A stretch of 64,000 nt of DNA. Origin: Nageia nagi. Its lineage: Eukaryota; Pinophyta. A program made the position numbers and the translations under genes. The stretch is from positions 22,010,001-22,074,000 of the forward strand of contig JBITNC010000001.1 of assembly GCA_050084985.1 (NCBI GenBank). Direction: 5' to 3'. This document shows, piece by piece, positions 41,801 to 53,154 of this stretch (positions within the stretch are counted from its first letter, which is position 1; each line of letters begins with the position of its first letter). Below the pieces are notes generated by a model. The model was not told the origin of the DNA. It saw only the letters and a list, made by a program, of their open reading frames with translations, and did no database searches.

Positions 41801-43903
41801 TCTAATTTTTCAAATCTTCTTTTATCCCCAGTCATGTGGTTAGAGCAACCATTATCTAGTATCCAAGGAGCTAGTTTATTCTCTGCTTTAAGAGCTATTT
41901 GTACTATTAGAGATTCGTTTTCATCTTTTGGTTGCTCCTTCTCTTTCCATATCTTCTTGATACCTATTTTAGATTCATGTATTGTCTCTTCCTGTTTGTT
42001 TTGTTGTACCTATCTTTCTGGAATTTGTCTATTATATCTCATGCCTTATGATCGAAAAGATCTTTGCTGAAATTGATTTTGAAAAAATTGCTCCTACAAT
42101 TTCTTGCAGTATGACCATAGTTGTGATAATTATAATATTCTACAACATAATCCATCAATGGTGCAAACATATTTCTACTTGAGAAATTCCTTGGACCTAT
42201 AATATATTTACATTCAGAGATTCTATGTCCATACCCATTGCACTTAAAATAATAACCAGAAAAGGATTGAGTGAACCTGGGTTGTGTACTTTGCCACATT
42301 GCAGTAGGTGTTGGAAAATCTTCTTCTTCTTTGATGTGCGACATGTGTAAATCCATCATTTTCCATATACCTATCATTTCTAGTAGTATTATTTTATCTT
42401 CTATGAAATGGTTATTCTTGATTAACTGGTTTCTTTTCCTCTTTGATTTTTGATTTTTTATTTACATCCTTGGAGGTTTGTCCTTCTTCAAAACCCAAAC
42501 CAAATTTAATATTTGTTACTCTTTGGTTCTGTAAGATTTCATTTAGCTTTAAAGATCCTCCCTCAAGTTTATGATACTCACTAATCTTATGACTCATCTC
42601 TTCTAATTGAAGATTCAATCCTATAATCTCTGCTTCCAATTTGCTGTAGTACTCAACTTTGGTAGTGATTTGTTCTTCAAGATTCTCAGTTGTTTTCTGT
42701 ATTTCTTCCACCTATACTTTTAAGCTTATAATAACTTCATTTGTATCATCAATTTTTTGAGAAGTTTTTTTATATTTTTTCCTTTCTATCTCTAATTCTT
42801 CTAAAGCTGCAATTAATTCTTCTTCCAGATTAACTTCTGCTTCAACTTCTTCTTCATCAATTTCTTCTTCTAATTTTTGTTTCAATTACAGTTTTTCTTC
42901 TTCAAATGCCATGAAGAGAGCTTCCTCAACCTCTTCTTCTGAGTCTTCATTTGAACTGACTTTTGATGAACTAATAATTTTTGAAATAAAACTTTTCTTC
43001 TTGAAATTACCTTTTCTGAAATTTGATTTTGTCTTCCATCCATTTCTCTCTCTGTGCAAACTTTCATCATCTTTGTTCTTCTCATTGTGTGGACATTTAG
43101 CTGCAAAGTGCCCTACACCACCACAGTTGAAACATTTAAATGGTAATTTTCCTCTATATTTACCTTTTGTTCCTTTCTTTAACTTACGAACAAAATTCGC
43201 TTCTAATTCATCAGATGTCTCTTCTTCATCAGATTCTGATATTACTTTTATTTTCTTCTTTGCTTTGAAAGTGGATTCCCTATCAATAGATTTTTCTTTT
43301 TTCCCATTATCATTTCATAAGCATTAGAGAACCATGCATTTCATCCATATTAAAAGTATTTAAATCTTTCACTTCTTCTATGGTAGAAACTTTTGAATCA
43401 AATCTTTGCGAAAGTGAACGTAATACCTTTTTCACAATAACTGCATCTTCAATATTTTCTCTGAGGCCTCTAATCGCATTGGTTACTTCATTAACCTTTA
43501 ACATGTATGCTTCTATGTTTTCATCTTCATTCATCTTTAAACTCTCAAACTACGCTCAGTGAGTTTGAAGCTTAGCCTTTTTTATCTTTATGTCTCCCTC
43601 ATGAATGCTTTTTAGTTTATCCCATATTTCTTTTGCTGATTCACAATTCATCACTTTTACTAGCTCACTGTCTACCAATTCGTATATGATAGCATTTTTA
43701 GCCTTCGAGTTATTTTCATATGCCTTCTTAGCAGCTGCATCTGTAATAGGCGTAGTAGGTGCGGTATAACCATTTTTTGTGGCCTCCCAAATCTCATATC
43801 CTAAAGCACTAAGATATGTCTGCATTCTGAGTCTCCAAAAAGAATAATTAGTGCCATCAAATAATGGAGCTTTATTTGAAGAAAACCCTTCACCTGAATT
43901 CAT
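38833..43903 (-). pseudogene. Copia-C gag-pol polyprotein, near-complete but broken
   Basis: From ATG 43,903 on the minus strand: Gag ('APLFDGTNYSFWRLRMQ') to about 43,310; an intact zinc knuckle 'CFNCGGVGHFAAKC' near 43,090-43,135; a charged, probably coiled-coil stretch (42,412-42,900); and two further knuckles near 42,230 and 42,120 in which Cys positions are Tyr. The protease motif near 41,855 reads 'LDNGCSNHMTGD', with Asn where Ser is usual. Integrase (40,950-41,390) keeps 'DYSRMTW', 'SDRGGEF' and 'ENGVVERKN', so the Asp-Asp-Glu set is visible. Reverse transcriptase (39,510-40,320) has '[12 protein letters not shown]', 'VKSAFLNG' and an intact YVDD near 39,790, with a one-base insertion just after it. 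RNase H ends at 38,833 with 'VTDIFTKPLPKEV'. A few stops and this frameshift block expression. Confidence 0.94.
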
Positions 43904-43953
43904 TGCGACCAACCCAAGATCTCCCTAGCTGATTAAGCTGAAATAGGAACCTG

Positions 43954-43966
43954 GCTCTGATACCAA
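43954..43966 (-). promoter_or_regulatory. Primer-binding site of Copia-C (tRNA-iMet)
   Basis: The minus strand reads TTGGTATCAGAGC, an exact match to the common plant site, one base after the 5' LTR. Confidence 0.95.
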
Positions 43967-43967
43967 T

Positions 43968-45932
43968 TATTGAATTATACGTGACACTGAGAGGGGGGGT
44001 GAATCAGTGTTTCAATTTTAAAACTTTAAATCTAGAAACTTTAAATAGTGTAGTAGAGAAATAAAACCAAATAGAGCAAGCACACCAAGATAGCAAACAC
44101 ACAACACAAGATATAATGAGGTTCACCAATGTGGCTACATCCCTAGAAAAGACTGCTTGGACTTCAATCCAAATCTAGCCATTGTAAAGCACCAACTTTA
44201 CACATAATTTATCAGCACCAACCCCTAAGCTTTGCAGCACCCACTGCAAGGAGCACCAACTCCACTTGCCAAGCACCCACTTAACAGATTTAATAAGATG
44301 GAATGAAAGATTGATAACCAGTTACCCAAGACCTGGAATGGTCTAACTCAACTTTTCTCATAAAATACAATCTGAATCATATTCTATTTTCTTTATACTC
44401 ATGCCAATAGCTCTTAATTCATCTATAATTTGAAAACCCCTTTTAATTCATACACATTTGCTTTGGATTCCTATCTACTGAAAAATGCTCAAAATCGGAT
44501 CAAGAAATTGTTACTCATATCACTGAAAGGGTTATCGTTATTTTTTACCAAGAAAAATCCTCATATTTTGAATCAAAACTAATATAATTTCTCACAAATA
44601 TCTAGAACTTTCAACACTTATAGAATTATCAATAAAACATTCATTTTTGAGATATTCGTTACTCATACATGCTTCACACACCTCTCAATAACAAACTACA
44701 CTGCCAAAACACAAACCAAGAAAAATTTGAATTTATTCGAACTGGTTGAAGATAATACCTTAAATGCACTCAAAATGCATGTTCCATGTCCATATGGCAC
44801 AAAATGGTATGATGAATTTCACATAGATGCCGAAAATACCTTTCAAAGCTCGAATCTATCTTTTTATCTTCTCCTCTCTTGGTTTTTTTTTTTTTTAAAG
44901 TGTCATATGATAAAAGAACTCTTGAGTCTTAAATAGAAGTGCAATAACTGAGATATAAAATAAAAGGAAAGAGCAATTTTTCAAACCATACACACTATTC
45001 TTTTTTTTTTGTCACTTAAAACCATTATCGGCCAAAACTGGAATATTAAGAAAAAAAACTCTAATAGCTTTTTTGATGAGCTATAACTTCTTACTGAGTG
45101 CACGGTTTAACATAAAATTTGGACCATGTGTTCTTCATATATCCAAATACATTCTATAAAAATTTGAAGCTTTAAATCCTCATAGTTTGCACAAAGCACT
45201 TTTCGCAAAGTGGCCTCCAACACAGATTTCACAGCTATTTTGTTATGCTTGGATTTGTGCAAGTTATAGGTTCTCATAGTTCGAGGCCTCAAATCAAGAT
45301 GGTTAAAAAAGATAAAATTTTTCATCTCATCAATTTATACATGTACAAACTTTGAAATTCTAAATTTGAATACTTTTAGAGCCCAAAACAACCAACCTAC
45401 TATTTCCAAAATTTATGCTCAAATAGTCAAAAAGTTACGGAGTGGCATTTTGTAGCTTGTACCATTTCTTCCTCGATTATCATCTTGCTATGAAATTTGG
45501 ACCACACCTTCTTGGTATATAGTACTATATATTATTTAAATTTTAACCTCTAATTTATCACCATTTGCTTGTAATTCAAATTGTACGAAGCTAATTTTAC
45601 ACAAATTTCTAACTGCACCATAATCCACGAGAGTGCCCAAAACTAAACCAACATGAAATTTGACCGTTCCAATACTTCACACAAGTTTGTTATCAACCCA
45701 AAAATTGATCCAAACCATATCTCATTGTCCGTCACCTTCCATTTATAATTTGGCCCTCTTGACAACTTTTGGTACCTCATGACAACTTTTGGTTCCTTTA
45801 TCGTTTTTGCATCCGACAACTTTGTAGATCTTGTCGATGTTATTTCTTTGACACGTGCAACCATATGAACCTTATGCACACTGATCTCATTGTGTTGACA
45901 ACAATGACAACACTGCTACACCATACTCAACA
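43968..45932 (-). repeat. 5' LTR of Copia-C
   Basis: Pairs with 36,671-38,617. Its inner tip has mutated from TGTTGA to TATTGA on the plus strand. It would have carried the promoter of the element. Confidence 0.95.
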
Positions 45933-45937
45933 CTATC

Positions 45938-47599
45938 AGCATCTATTAGGTAGGAAAATATCCTTTTTCAATTCATATATCATGGTATACATTTTAGTTT
46001 CAACAACATAATAATCTAGTTCAAATTCACTAATGTTAATGCTAAAGCTAGCATGGACGTTGGGTTACAAAGGTATAAATTAGGTTGAATCATAACACAT
46101 CAACATAGTGGGTAAGTTATAGAGAGTATTCCTATCCTTATTTACATTTTACATTTAATCATTTATATGATTGGGAAATATTCAAATAAATGATCATTCA
46201 GTCATCTTTGTTGGTTAGGTCTCCACTAACAATCACATATAAAGCACATCTAAGAATGGGGCTTGTACCTCATGACCATGATTGTATCTCATGTCAATAT
46301 CTAAGAATAGGATATATGCCTCATGATGATTAATGACATATCACATAACATGGTTGGAAAATATTCAAACCAACCATGTCTTTGAGTCATCTTTGTTGGT
46401 TGGGTCTCAACCAACCATCACCATGTAGTTCTTCTTAATTCACATGTTGCATCTAGGAATGGGATATGTACCTCATGAAGATGTTAATGCATATGGTTTT
46501 GATTTCATGTACCTCATGTCTTGATGAAATGTTATGATATTTTTTCTTACTATCACTACTATATCTTTTACAAATTAATAATCATATATGTGCTTAGAAG
46601 TGTGTTCCTCTCATTTTTAGGTTTCATTCTTTGCTCTTGGTTTATTCTACTATATGCAGTCCATTACATATCATAACCAAAGAAAAGAGGAGGCAATATA
46701 CATCATAAAATCCTTAAAGATTTGGATATCTAAACCAAGGAAGTGTCAAATTTTTCTTCTCTTTACCTTTACTTCCTTTGGAAGCATTATTTCATTTAAC
46801 GATTCAATTTCATTATAATTACAAAGGGGGCATCTATTTACACCTAAAATTGATCCCCTTAATATGGTACCACTTAGGCGAAACTTTACACAAGCATTTA
46901 ATAACACTTAATCATATTTTAGTCATATTTTACCTCATTATCACATTTTTCTTAGGTTGTATTCTTATGTTTTATCTTAGGTACATTAAAATAGCTTCAA
47001 TGAATATTCAAGGGATCAAATAGTGATATCATGCTTGATATAAATGTAAGTATCTCTAATGTGGGGAAATCATGTCAAGATTACACCTCAATAGCCATTA
47101 CCCTAAACTTGGATGTTTCTAAATGCTACCTATTGATATTAGAATCTTGTTATCAGTTGAGTGAATATATGTCATCCATTTCTACGATCATATGTTCAAA
47201 TCAACTAGTCATCATCTCTAATATCATCGATCTTTGTTGATAAGCCTCATTCCTTAGGAACATTCTTACCCATGCTAGCATTCATACCTACATTAGTGTT
47301 TCTTATACAGCTAGCCTTAGGGTTCGCACAACAAGATCACTACTCTTTGATAAATTTTTCCATCATACCCTCAACCTTGACAAAAGCAAGGATACACAAG
47401 CATTTAGCTTTCACTTTTTTCCTTTCTCTTTAGTGCGTATAGCTTATTTTACATCTAAATATCAATGTAATTCATTATTTTTGCTACCATGTTATTATAT
47501 TCCCTTATTCATGCATATTTATTTGAGTAAATTAGCTTAGATAAATCATATAATAAATGTTTATGTGTATTTAGTTCATTTAGAGTAAAACCCTACAAG
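45938..47599. other. AT-rich DNA with a diverged ~180 bp direct repeat, no gene
   Basis: Segments at about 46,165-46,320 and 46,350-46,470 share 'catctttgttggtt(a/g)ggtct', 'aaccatca' and 'tacctcatga' in the same order. No coding motif is visible. Confidence 0.5.
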
Positions 47600-49328
47600 A
47601 TTCCAAAATACATATCAACACTTGTCAAAAAAATCTCAGATTCTATGTTATTCTTCCACATTTTCATGTTTTCATGGGCCTTTAATTTTTATAAAACCCA
47701 TTTTTTTATTGTGTAATCAAATCAAACTCTAAAACTTTATTTACATCATGCATTTTATCAAACAAATGTTAGGTTTTATGTTATTCTTCCATATTTTTCA
47801 TGTGTCTATGGGCCTTTAATTTTAAGAAAATCCATTTTATTGTATCATGTAATCATTAAGACTATGATGCTATGTTTATGTTATGCACCTTGTTAAACAC
47901 ATTCTAGATCTTGTGTATCAGAACACTCACAACCATAACACTCTATTTATAAGCACCAATTAGTCACATGGAGATACCCAATTCAAGGTTTATGGGTATT
48001 TTGGTAGTGAAGTTCAAAGTTTCCTCAAAATAGCCTACATGAACCATAACATTCAATTTACAACTAGCAAGTAGATACTTCTAACACCCAAATCAAGTTT
48101 TATGTGCATTTTGAGAGTGAAGTTCAAATCTTCTTTAATATATCCTACATAAACCATAATATTCAATTTATAAGCACCAAGTAGACATTTCCACATACCC
48201 AATTTAGGGTTTATGGGCATTTTGTAAGTGAAGTTCAAAGCTTCCTTAAGATAGCTTGCATAAACCATAACATTCTATTTATAAGAACTAAGTAGACACT
48301 TCCACACACCTAATTTAAGGTTTATGGGATTTTTAGCAGTGAAGTTCAAAGCTTGCTCAAGATAGCTTGTACAAACCATAACATTCAATTTACAAGCACC
48401 AAGTACACACATCTATACACCCAATTTAGGGTTTATGGAGTTTTTAGTAGTGAAGTTTAAAGCTCTCTCAAGATAGCATACACAAAAAACAATAGTCAAT
48501 TTACAAGCACCAAGTACATACATCCACACACCCAATTCAAGGTTTATGGGTATTTTGGTAGTGAAGTTGAAAGCTCCCTCAAGATAACCTGCACAAACCA
48601 TAACATTTGATTTACAAGCACCAAATACACATTTCCATAATTGTATCTACTTAAAATTCTTTATATCCTTTTCAAAAAACTAATTTTTACGTATCCTATA
48701 ATCATTGCATTCCATGAAACTATGTTTGCATCTTGTTAAAAAATTCTCAAGTTGTGTGTATTCTTTCATATTTTGCATACATTCATATCAGGGGTTTCAC
48801 AACCATAAAATTTTATATAAAATAATTTTCAACTACTCTTTGATGTTTATACCTTTTTCTAGAGCTCCCATGGTGGCACATACTAGAAGAATGCTAGAAA
48901 ATTTTATAGAGTTTGGTTTTACATCTAATAATTACATCTCCTTAAAATTCTCTAGAGCCTTTTTAGAAAACCATTTTTGTGCATATACTATTATCATATC
49001 ATTTCATGAAATTTTCTCTAAATCTTGTTAAACAAGTATCAAGCCTTGTGTATTCCTCCATATTTTCCATAATTGCTTATCAGGGCTTTCACATTTACAA
49101 CATTTAATTCAAAACCATTTTCAAATACTCTTTGATAGATGTTCATATCTTCTTCAAGAGATCCTATGATGGCACATATTGGAAGAATATTGGAAAAGGT
49201 TACAGAGTTTGGATTTACATCTAATAATTTCATCTACTAAAAAGTTTACAGAGCCTTTTTAGAGAACCAATTTTGTTCATATCTTACAATCATTGCATTC
49301 CATGAAACTATCTTTGCATTTATCTTGT
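47600..49328 (-). pseudogene. Pentatricopeptide repeat (PLS-class PPR) pseudogene, interrupted by Gypsy-D
   Basis: PPR proteins of this class bind organellar RNA and often direct RNA editing. Minus-strand text shows repeated PPR landmarks: 'IVSWNAMI' (about 49,285-49,310), 'LLDVNPNSVTFSNILPICA' (about 49,170-49,230), 'ALISNYGKYGGIHKA' (about 49,040-49,085), then a second round with 'PNSIKFSSILLVCATMGAL' (about 48,860-48,920) and 'MYAKYERIHTT' (about 48,740-48,775). Rounds are about 300 bp apart, the length of one P-L-S triplet. The gene then passes into the 37-codon tandem array at 47,932-48,620. Stops and frameshifts are frequent. The N-terminal side is cut by Gypsy-D at 49,329, with a possible short remainder at about 54,521-54,610. 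A weaker ~140 bp repeat at 47,633-47,900 may be further PPR-derived sequence. Confidence 0.85.
47932..48625 (-). repeat. Tandem array of a 111-bp (37-codon) PPR-derived unit, six to seven copies
   Basis: Units start at about 47,932, 48,043, 48,152, 48,263, 48,375, 48,487 and 48,597, spaced 109-112 bp. Read on the minus strand each gives a variant of 'GYLEGALNFTTKMPIN' followed by 'GVWxCLLGACKL'. This resembles the region near the end of PLS-class PPR proteins, where one copy of a '...KMPI.P...VWG.LLGAC...' unit is normal. The period is a whole number of codons and the frame holds across two adjacent units at 48,053-48,268, so expansion may have happened while it was coding. Confidence 0.85.
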
Positions 49329-49646
49329 TGTATATTCATACATAATAAATTCTTTATTAAAGCCCTGGTGTACTTTACTTGCAATCATGAGTTCATTTTA
49401 AGATCCCCGGGAGTTTTTCTGGAGCAAACAAAATAGGCCAGAGTCAGCAGATAAAGCATTCCGAAATAAAATGATGATGTCATAGAAGAAAGGATAAAGC
49501 TCAGTTGTGGAAAAGCTGGTTCCGAAGGAGGTGAGGTCAGCAAGGGATAATTGAAGAAGCCGGAGCCCGCAAATTAAGTGTTCTAGAAGTAAAGCATTCT
49601 GGAATAAAATGATGATGTCATAGAGGATAATATAATCGCATTTTGG

Positions 49647-50107
49647 TAGAAACTGGGTCCCGAAAGTGATGAGGTCAGCAAGGAGTGATTAAATACCCAA
49701 AGCCGGTGAGTAGAGCATTCTAAAAGTATGAAGATGATGTCACGGGAGAATAATGTTCACATTTTTTGAATGAAACTGGGTCCTAAAAGTGATGAGGTCA
49801 GAAAGGAGTGATTAAATAGTCAGAGCCGATGAGTAGAGCATTCTGGAAGTATGAAGATGACATCACAGGGAGAATAATGTTCACATTTTTTGAATGAAAC
49901 TGAGGCCCAAAAGTGATGAGGTCAGCAAGGAGTGATTAAATAGCTGGAGCCAATGAGTAGAGCATTCTGGAAGTATGTAGATGACATCACAGGGAGAACA
50001 ATGTTCACATTTTTGAATGAAACCAAGTCCTGAAAGTGATGAGGTCAGCAAGGAGTGATTAAATAGATGGAGCCGGTGAGTAGAGCATTCTGGAATGTAG
50101 AGACGAG
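49647..50107. repeat. LTR-internal tandem repeat A, ~123 bp unit, four copies (5' LTR)
   Basis: Units beginning 'gaaactgggtcc' or a variant start near 49,650, 49,771, 49,894 and 50,017. Each carries 'gtgatgaggtcagcaaggag', 'gagtagagcattct' and, except the shortened last one, 'gttcacattttttgaatg'. Confidence 0.9.
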
Positions 50108-50625
50108 GCCAGCAAGAGGTCAAATCACAGTTGTCAATAAGCCGTATCATCTACAATCTACCCAATTTTTGTAATATTCTGCCAAGTGGCGTATGTAGGT
50201 AGTATCAGTTAAAAGAAGGCTAGAATCTTGAAGCTATTTTTGTAAATGTTTCTATTCTACAATTCTTGTAACTGTTGTTACTACAGTATAAGTATATGAA
50301 AATAAAGTGAAACAGGGGTCGAAAGCCCTAGTATTGCTCTTTACATTTGTTCTTGAAGACCTATAGTTTTTATCAGTAATATGATACCATCTTGACCTTT
50401 CTTATCTAGCACTCGTAATTGTCATTCTTAATTTGGTTACATCATGGTAGCTTGGCTTGTTTCCTGAATGATAATTGTGAGTTGCTAGTATAACTGTGTC
50501 TGCTACATGGTAGAGTAAATTTGGGAAACTATTAGAGAGTGAGAGCTTGTACTGTAGCTGCTACACTAGATTCAGACCAAGGTTTCACACACTGTGAAAG
50601 CCTGCGTTGAACTAGTGATCCACCT

Positions 50626-50910
50626 TTGCTTTCTCTCTTGTTACCCTAAGCCTTTTTGCTTAAATTCCTCGCACTCTACTCCTTTTTATTTCCTTTCTTG
50701 TTACTTTTTCCTCTTGTTACTTTGCTTTCTCTTTTGTTACCCTAAGCCTTTTGCTTAAATTCCTCGCACTCTACTCCTTTTTATTTCCTTTCCTGTTACT
50801 TTTTCCTCTTGTTACTTTCCTGTTACTTTGCTTTCTCTCTTGTTACCCTAAGCCTTTTGCTTAAATTCCTCGCACTCTACTCCTTTTATTTCCTTTCCTG
50901 TTACTTTTTC
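50626..50910. repeat. LTR-internal tandem repeat B, ~90-105 bp unit, three copies (5' LTR)
   Basis: The pyrimidine-rich unit 'tttgctttctctcttgttac' ... 'ttgcttaaattcctcgcac' ... 'tttatttccttt' recurs near 50,628, 50,720 and 50,826, with length variation at the 'ttactttttcctcttg' segment. Confidence 0.88.
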
Positions 50911-51040
50911 TACACCCAATAGATAAGGAACCGCCTTCTCCAGAGATCAGACTGTCACGATAGTCTGTTCTTGATTTACTTTGGTTGAGATTGTTCACGA
51001 TGCATATATTACACAATCTTAATCAATAGTATTTCTTTTA

Positions 51041-51057
51041 GGCACGCCTAGTGGGAC
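51041..51057 (+). promoter_or_regulatory. Primer-binding-site-like sequence of Gypsy-D
   Basis: GGCACGCCTAGTGGGAC lies just inside the 5' LTR. Sequences of the form GGCACGCCCxGTGGGAC are common at this position in plant LTR elements. The exact tRNA is not assigned here. Confidence 0.5.
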
Positions 51058-51176
51058 ATGAAGAAACTTATTGGTGACTCTGCTGAAGCACTATCTATGG
51101 TATGTATTAAAGCAAATTATTTGTAAATATCATATGTGCTTTTGAACCTGTCACTTTCTTTTGCAACCTAGAGTTT

Positions 51177-52907
51177 ATGTGGACAAGATCTAAAACTAGA
51201 GCAACAAAAGAAGCACCAAATTTTAGAATGTTAGATACTCCTAAGAGAAAGACCCTGATCAAGTCCAAGTCTTTGAATAGTATCAGCTCCCTAAAATCTT
51301 TTACCAAGCCAGAATCATCCAATCTTCACACTAGAAATACCTCTCCTGAAATGGCTAATCCAGATCAGAATGTTTATCCGAAATGGGACAATGGGGTACC
51401 AATAGCCCTGGCAGTGTTGCATGACATCCTAGCAAATGTTTTCAAAACCCTTCCAAAGTTTGATGCAACTTCAGAGAAAATAGCTTATGAGCATTGTGTT
51501 GATGTAGCTAGCCTAGCTAAGATTCATAATATCCAACATGAAGATGTCATGGTGAGATTACTGGCTCAGTCTTTCAAGGGAAAGGTCCTAGATTGGTACA
51601 GGGGCCTTCCTAACAGATCTATAAACACTTGGGCTCAGCTGGCAGAGCCCTTTATCTTGGAATTTAATGAATTAGGAGATCCATTTTCCTTGTTAACACA
51701 GTTCACTTCAATCAAAAGATATGAGCAAGAAAATATACCTAATTTCAATATTAGATTCCAAAAAACTTGGGTGAGAGTCCCCATGCCAGTCAAGCCTCAG
51801 CAATTTCAAGCCTTAATGTATTACCTGAGAGCCTTTCCTCCGGATCTCTCTCTGCAAATCCAAAATTCTAGAGTAAATACTTTCCTAGAGGTCTATAGAC
51901 AAGCAGTATATGCTGAATCCTATCTTATTGCAGTTGGGAAATTGCCAAGTCGCATGCTAATGCCTTATTTTCCAATAACCACCTAGCAGCAAATTTTGAG
52001 ACCTCAAGCAATTAGTTTGGCTCCACCACTAGCCAGTATCCCTGCCCCTGTCCAACAGTGGCCATCAACCTTGCCAGTCCCTAGAGCTCCCTTGGCCTTA
52101 CCAGCCCCTCATTAGCCTAATATGAATCAAGGGGTAGCTTCATCGATAGAGATTCAGGAACTTTGAAACTTGTGTAGAAATATGGCAAACCAGATTACCA
52201 TTATAAGCAGACAAAGCAATGCAAGAAGATATCCTTATCCTACTATAGAAGAGACTCAGAATGTGTTGAATGAGGATGTAAGCCAAGCTTCCTCTTCAGG
52301 GTCAGCCACTAGTTGGTGTTTGGTCTGCAATGACGCTCATGAACAAACCACATGTCCTGTTTATCAATACCAAGAATATTTATCAAGAAGTGGGGGCATT
52401 CCTCTGCCTGGTGTAGCTAACAACATAAGCTGAGATGTGAACCTGATGAATTTTGCACCAGCGGGTATAGGAGTTTTTGCTATGGAAACAAGATCAGGGA
52501 AAAACCCCTAGTCTCTGGTATTTTGGAAAGAAAAGTTGAATCCCAAAAGAGCTCCAGAATCAATCATATCAAGACCTCCGAAGAAGAAACGAAATAGTAA
52601 AAGGTGGTTCGACAGTCGAAAATCAACTCCAGATACTTTCAGAGAAGGAGATTTAGTATTGAAATGGGATGAGGATAGAGCTAAACTAGGGAAACACAAA
52701 AAATTTGAATCCATGTGGTCCGGACCCTATGTAGTAGCTAAATGCATTGGTATTATTTTGGTATTATTTTTTTTAAACTGGGTTCTAAATTCCTCTTTGA
52801 TAAAGGCAAAAGTTTCCCCCAGAAGTCACCATAATGTATATTCATACATAATAAATTCTTTATTAAAGCCCCAGTGTACTTTACTTGCAATCATGAGTTC
52901 ATTTTAA
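51177..52907 (+). pseudogene. Gypsy-D gag fused in frame to integrase C-terminal tail
   Basis: ATG 51,177 opens a 269-codon frame with a Retrotrans_gag domain ('FKGKVLDWYRGLPNRSINTW', about residues 134-153, then 'FTSIKRYEQENIPNF'). After stops near 51,984, 52,113 and 52,164 the same frame continues with a proline-rich linker and a CCHC-like knuckle 'CLVCNDAHEQTTC' near 52,315 (one residue shorter than standard). After a stop near 52,431 and another near 52,509 it continues into 'RWFDSRKSTPDTFREGDLVL' and 'GKHKKFESMWSGPYVV' (about 52,600-52,740), the C-terminal part of a gypsy integrase. All pieces share one frame, and each stop is explained by one C-to-T change in CAG or CGA. The ancestor was therefore probably a single gag-integrase-tail protein. 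No enzyme domain is present, so movement would need proteins from another element. Confidence 0.85.
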
Positions 52908-53154
52908 GATCCCCGGGAGTTTTTTTGGAGTAAACAAAATAGGTTGGAGTCAGTAGATAAAGCGTTCTGGAATAAAATGATGATGTCATAGAAGAAAGGA
53001 TAAAGCTCAGTTGTGGAAAAGCCCAGGTTCTGAAGGAGGTGAGGTCAGTAAGGGATAATTGAAGAAGTTGGAGCCTGTAAATTAAGTGTTCTAGAATTAA
53101 AGCATTCTGGAATAAAATGATGATGTCATAGAGGATAAGATAGTCACATTTTGG

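Larger units (their letters stand above)
36671..45932 (-). mobile_element. Copia-C: full-length Ty1/copia retrotransposon with ~1.95 kb LTRs
   Basis: LTRs at 36,671-38,617 (1,947 bp) and 43,968-45,932 (1,965 bp) flank a minus-strand gag-pol. A perfect target-site duplication, CTATC, lies at 36,666-36,670 and 45,933-45,937. LTR tips are TGTTGA...TCAACA, a 6-bp inverted repeat; the right copy has TATTGA, one G-to-A change. A perfect tRNA-iMet primer site and a polypurine tract confirm orientation. The total is 9.26 kb. The coding region is the best preserved of the window's elements, suggesting the youngest of the Copia insertions, but it has stops and at least one frameshift. Confidence 0.96.
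49329..51037 (+). repeat. 5' LTR of Gypsy-D
   Basis: Matches 52,835-54,520 over its whole length. It contains two internal tandem arrays, a TATA-like 'agtataagtatatg' near 50,285 and a polyadenylation-like AATAAA near 50,300. The 3' edge is approximate. Confidence 0.88.

Noticed and set aside
42911-43327. 138-codon plus-strand frame rich in Ser and Phe
   Set aside because: It is antisense to the Copia-C gag region (Lys/Glu-rich), so its composition is a shadow.
47932-48625. Regular repeats considered as a CRISPR array
   Set aside because: Units are 111 bp, contiguous and diverged, with no unique spacers, and translate as PPR-like units in plant DNA.
49881-50150. Minus-strand frame with repeated 'PECSTH' segments
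   Set aside because: It is the reverse reading of the 123-bp LTR tandem array. The similar frame at 53,453-53,659 has the same origin.
51177-51986. 269-codon open frame considered as a host gene
   Set aside because: It carries a retrotransposon gag domain and lies between two matching LTRs.
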